The position numbers and the translations under genes are program-made. The notes beneath the pieces were generated by a model, which had not been told where the DNA came from, made no database searches, and was given only the letters and a program-made list of their open reading frames with translations. From positions 1 to 20,588 of the forward strand of contig JASBSH010000286.1 in NCBI GenBank assembly GCA_030149025.1: 20,588 nt of DNA, in the 5' to 3' direction. Position 1 is the stretch's first letter; the number at the start of each line of letters is the position of its first letter. The DNA comes from Actinomycetales bacterium (GTDB lineage: Bacteria > Actinomycetota > Actinomycetes > Actinomycetales > BWSM-131). Below, in pieces: positions 18,366 to 20,588 of this stretch.

Positions 18366-18440
18366 GGGCGATTGGCGCAGCGGTAGCGCGCTTCCTTGAC
18401 ACGGAAGAGGTCACTGGTTCGAACCCAGTATCGCCCACCA
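18366..18440 (+). tRNA. tRNA-Val(GAC) with encoded CCA
   Basis: Acceptor GGGCGAT/ATCGCCC, anticodon arm CTTCC-TTGACAC-GGAAG with anticodon GAC, T arm CTGGTTCGAACCCAG, discriminator A at 18437, followed by CCA at 18438-18440. It is the only one of the four tRNAs here with a CCA end in the DNA. The Gly-Cys-Val order is conserved in many actinobacteria. Confidence 0.97.
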
Positions 18441-18494
18441 GCACGTTTCTGCAGGTCAGGCCGGTGTGCTGCTTCGCGCACGCTTCGCGGTCCG

Positions 18495-18524
18495 TGCACC
18501 TGGACCCATTGCACCTGGACCCAT
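18495..18524. repeat. Exact 15-bp tandem duplication at the folE 3' end
   Basis: TGCACCTGGACCCAT occurs twice without a gap, at 18495-18509 and 18510-18524. Its last base is also the last base of the folE stop codon (18524-18526). It lies between the tRNA cluster and folE, where the two transcripts converge. Confidence 0.85.
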
Positions 18525-19141
18525 CATGAAGGTCGCAAGCCACGGGTAAGGGCGAGGAACTCCGCCCGTGTGGCGGCGTTGTCCCGCAGCCCGCCGAGCA
18601 TCGCGGACGTGAGGGTTCGGCTGCCGCGAGATCGGGCCCCCCGCAGCGTCATGCACGTGTGCTCCGCGTCGAGGACGACGCCCACGCCCCGAGGTCGAAG
18701 ACGGTGCTCGAGCTGCTCCGCGATCTCCTGGGTGAGCCGTTCCTGGGTCTGCGGCCGATGCGCCACGAACTCGACGAGCCGAGCGAACTTGGACAGGCCG
18801 AGAATCCGGTCGGCCGGCAGGTAGCCGACGTGGGCAACCCCCACGAACGGCAGCATGTGGTGCTCGCACAGGCAGCGGACCGGGATGTCCCCAACGACCA
18901 CGAGCTCGTCGTAGCCCTTGCGGTTGGGGAAGGTCGTCAGCGCGAACGGCTCGGCGGTAACCATCTCTGCGTAGGCGTGGGCCATCCGCCGTGGCGTCTC
19001 GATCATCTCCTCGGCGTCGACCGGTAGCCCCAGCGCCCGGAGCAGGTCCGCGGCGGCCTGTTCGGCGGCATCCATGTCGACGGCTATCGCGTCGTCGGAC
19101 ACTCGATCCCGGAAGCGGGCGAGAGCGCTCACCGCGGGCAT
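18524..19141 (-). CDS. folE: GTP cyclohydrolase I
   Basis: Converts GTP to 7,8-dihydroneopterin triphosphate, the first step of folate synthesis. The 205 aa carry the zinc site: C92 and H95 in CLCEHHMLPF and C163 in DAEHTCMTLRG. Also seen: IETPRRMAHAYAEM, YLPADRILGLSKFARLVEF, QERLTQEIAEQL and a C-terminal TLTSAMLGGLRDNAATRAEFLAL. The start is uncertain: ATG at 19141 gives the longest form, while GTG at 19102 or ATG at 19075 start closer to the conserved domain; none has a strong ribosome site. It stands alone behind its own promoter (19207-19235), and fits with the nearby pabB-pabC pair in the folate pathway. Confidence 0.95.
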   Translation of the reverse strand: MPAVSALARFRDRVSDDAIAVDMDAAEQAAADLLRALGLPVDAEEMIETPRRMAHAYAEMVTAEPFALTTFPNRKGYDELVVVGDIPVRCLCEHHMLPFVGVAHVGYLPADRILGLSKFARLVEFVAHRPQTQERLTQEIAEQLEHRLRPRGVGVVLDAEHTCMTLRGARSRGSRTLTSAMLGGLRDNAATRAEFLALTRGLRPS

Positions 19142-19206
19142 GTCCGGATCGGCAGAGTCATGGTCATGGGCGGTTCCGTCCCAGGCGTCGAGGAAGCTGC
19201 CCTTCG

Positions 19207-19235
19207 ACGTTAGGCCGACTCACTTCTATCGTCAA
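19207..19235 (-). promoter_or_regulatory. Probable folE promoter
   Basis: On the minus strand, TTGACG (19230-19235), a 17-base spacer and TAACGT (19207-19212) give a good housekeeping promoter. Transcription would begin near 19200, about 60 bases before the longest folE start. The remaining sequence to 19318 shows no gene. Confidence 0.7.
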
Positions 19236-19318
19236 GACCCATCTCCGTTAGAAAGCTCGCGATAACAGGTCGCGCAGAGCGACGGCCGGCATGGACGTGG
19301 ACAGAGGGGGTACACCAC

Positions 19319-19438
19319 TCAGGCCTCCACCTCGGCTCGCAGGTACCAGCGCAGCCGTCGGTACCCGGTCACGTTCCCCTCCGTGTCCACCGTCACCTCC
19401 GGATACGGCTCCCCTCCCGCGGGATCGGCGGTGCCCCC
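19319..19438 (-). pseudogene. gvpO: 3' remnant of a gas-vesicle gvpO gene
   Basis: The last 39 codons of a minus-strand frame read ...GGEPYPEVTVDTEGNVTGYRRLRWYLRAEVEA and stop at 19319. The pattern Y-x-V-x-x-D-x-x-G-x-x-x-x-Y-x-R-x-R-x-Y-x-R is that of the GvpO C-terminus. Upstream the frame stays open, but it only mirrors the plus-strand gvp genes and does not resemble GvpO, so the 5' two-thirds is lost. GvpO is a small accessory or regulatory protein for gas-vesicle formation. It faces away from the truncated gvpF beside it. Confidence 0.5.
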
Positions 19439-19999
19439 GTGACCGCCCTGGACTTGGTGAAGGTCGCGGTCGTCGTCCACGTGGGCGGCCATGTCGAGTG
19501 GGGGGTGAACATCTTCCTGACCGCGATTACCCGGCAGGTCCAGGAGGAACCACCCAGTAGTGGCCGGGAGTACCTGAGACGAAAGTCCGCCGCGGCAGAG
19601 GACCGAGAACGCCTGCGGCGACATCGCCAGGGAGTGGTGCGCGCGGCGTACGAGACACTCGCGAAGTCGGCCACGCGCAGTGTCTCCAACCCTCCGCAGG
19701 ACGAAGCGTTGTCGGGCCGCAAGGACCCCATGCTCCTGAACAGCGCCCATCTCCTCGCGCATGCTGCCAAGGCGCCGTTCTTCGAGGTGGTCGAGCAGGT
19801 GAGTCGCCACGTGGCACCAGAAGGCATGACAGTCGAGATCAGCGGGCCGTGGCCCCCGCTCATCGACGGGGGCGTCGTCGTCACAGGGGACATCGTCCTC
19901 TCGCTGGCCGAGGTGGACCTGGTCCACCTCGGCCTGAGGCTTGTCCTCGCCCCGGCCCACAAGGTCTCGATCGCCGGTATCGGCGAGGAGCGCCAGTGA
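19439..19999 (+). pseudogene. 5'-truncated gvpF fused in frame to a GvpA-family (J/M/S-type) segment
   Basis: One open frame of 186 codons joins two gas-vesicle proteins. From about 19480 it matches the C-terminal half of GvpF/GvpL (GHVEWGVNIFL, GREYLRRKSAAAEDRERL, KDPMLLNSAHLLA, and the terminal EGMTVEISGPWPP up to 19858). From 19859 it continues without a stop as LIDGGVVVTGDIVLSLAEVDLVHLGLRLVLAP, split here: LIDGGVVVTGDIVLSL then AEVDLVHLGLR, the core of the small GvpA-related J/M/S proteins, ending in GIGEERQ. The GvpF N-terminal half and the N-terminus of the GvpA-like gene are missing. The stop overlaps the next gene by GTGA (19996-19999), the coupling expected between intact genes. This looks like a deletion relic, though a product could still be made; the GTG start at 19439 has no clear support. 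Confidence 0.75.
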
Positions 20000-20588
20000 T
20001 CGTCCTGTATGCGGTGTTCCCCCCACGATGCCGCGGACGTGAACGGGCTGGAGACCTTCGCGGGCGAGCACGTGAAAGTGCTGTACGAGATCCAGGACTG
20101 CACACCGGGGCGCAGCGTCGACGACGTCCTCGTCTTCGGGAGAAAACTTCAACGCGCCGCCGAAACCGGGCCAGTGCTGCCTGTGCGTTACGGCTCGGTG
20201 GTGGCTGACGTCGCCGAGCTCGCTGACCTGGTGCGGGCGCGCGAGGCCTCGTGGGCCGAGCAGCTCGACCGAGTGGCAGGCCAATGCGAGCTCATCGTCC
20301 ACCTTCGTTTGCCTGAGGAGCCATCGGCTTCCCGGACGGACGAGGGCAACGAGAGCGGCACCGCGTATCTACGACGGCGAGCGGCCCACCTCCACGCCCG
20401 CGAGGCGGTTCTCACAGGCCTTCTCCAAACGGTGGGGCCCAGCCTGAGGGCGCATCGTTCCCTGACTGGCACCAGCGAGGAACGCGTGGCGTTGCTGGTG
20501 CCCCAGTCCGACGTGAACGGCGTACGCGCAGCCATCGAAGAATGGGGCGACTCAACTGATCTCGGCGTGAGGGTGTCCGGGCCCTGGC
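19996..20588 (+). pseudogene. gvpL: gvpL/gvpF-family gas-vesicle protein, frameshifted near the start and cut by window end
   Basis: GTG at 19996, coupled to the preceding gene, opens VIVLYAVFP, a typical GvpL/F first strand. In the run of six C (20019-20024) the frame then slips: the family sequence continues one frame over as HDAADVNGLETFAGEHVKVL (from 20024), QRAAETGPVLPVRYGSVVAD, SGTAYLRRRAAHLHAREAV and VRVSGPW at the window edge, which is the family's C-terminal signature. Five C instead of six would restore one frame. An ATG at 20009 in the second frame could give a product lacking only the first strand. GvpL/F proteins are minor gas-vesicle shell or nucleation proteins. The call of family is firm; loss of function is inferred. 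Confidence 0.75.

Noticed and set aside
14799..18440. Integrated element with tRNA-Val 3' ends as attachment sites
   Set aside because: The repeats are inverted complete tRNA halves, and no integrase, excisionase or phage gene lies between them.
19319..20302. 327-codon minus-strand ORF as one protein
   Set aside because: Only its last ~39 codons resemble GvpO; the rest mirrors plus-strand frames that match GvpF, GvpA-family and GvpL/F.

Overview
The window is GC-rich DNA from an actinomycete. The evidence is the thrS-HIT gene pair, an SsgB-type sporulation/division protein, TANNNT -10 boxes, frequent GTG starts and a tRNA Gly-Cys-Val cluster typical of Actinomycetota. The SsgB homologue suggests a filamentous or morphologically complex genus, but I cannot name it. 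No integrase, transposase, phage gene or CRISPR array is visible.

Layout. 1-5098, all minus strand: a truncated HIT-family Ap4A phosphorylase gene behind thrS, a MOSC-domain protein, a small membrane protein of unknown function, and a YVTN beta-propeller lipoprotein gene interrupted by one in-frame amber codon. 5195-12480, minus strand: gcvP-gcvT-gcvH-glyA-(lipA relic)-sdaA, a tight operon that turns glycine into serine and then pyruvate. 12481-13148 is a divergent control region with two tandem glycine riboswitches back to back. One leads into gcvP (minus), the other into cycA (plus), a glycine/D-serine/D-alanine permease gene. cycA ends at a strong hairpin next to a convergent tRNA-Val(CAC).

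14908-16078: a PGPGW membrane protein gene (minus) divergent from an ssgB-like gene (plus). 16139-18069, minus: pabB-pabC, the aminodeoxychorismate synthase/lyase pair that makes p-aminobenzoate. 18167-18440, plus: tRNA-Gly(GCC), tRNA-Cys(GCA), tRNA-Val(GAC). 18524-19141, minus: folE, with a good promoter. 19319-20588: degraded gas-vesicle genes. These are a GvpO tail (minus), a 5'-truncated gvpF fused in frame to a GvpA-family (J/M/S type) segment, and a gvpL/F gene frameshifted in a C6 run and cut by the window end.

Functionally, most intact genes serve one-carbon, glycine and folate metabolism: glycine uptake (CycA), glycine cleavage (GcvPTH), serine formation (GlyA) and deamination (SdaA), and synthesis of the folate cofactor (PabB, PabC, FolE). 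I do not see a clearly new biological system. The most interesting points are the mirrored riboswitch pair, the gene relics (lipA, the amber-interrupted lipoprotein, the gas-vesicle remnants), and single-base departures from consensus in one aptamer of each riboswitch.
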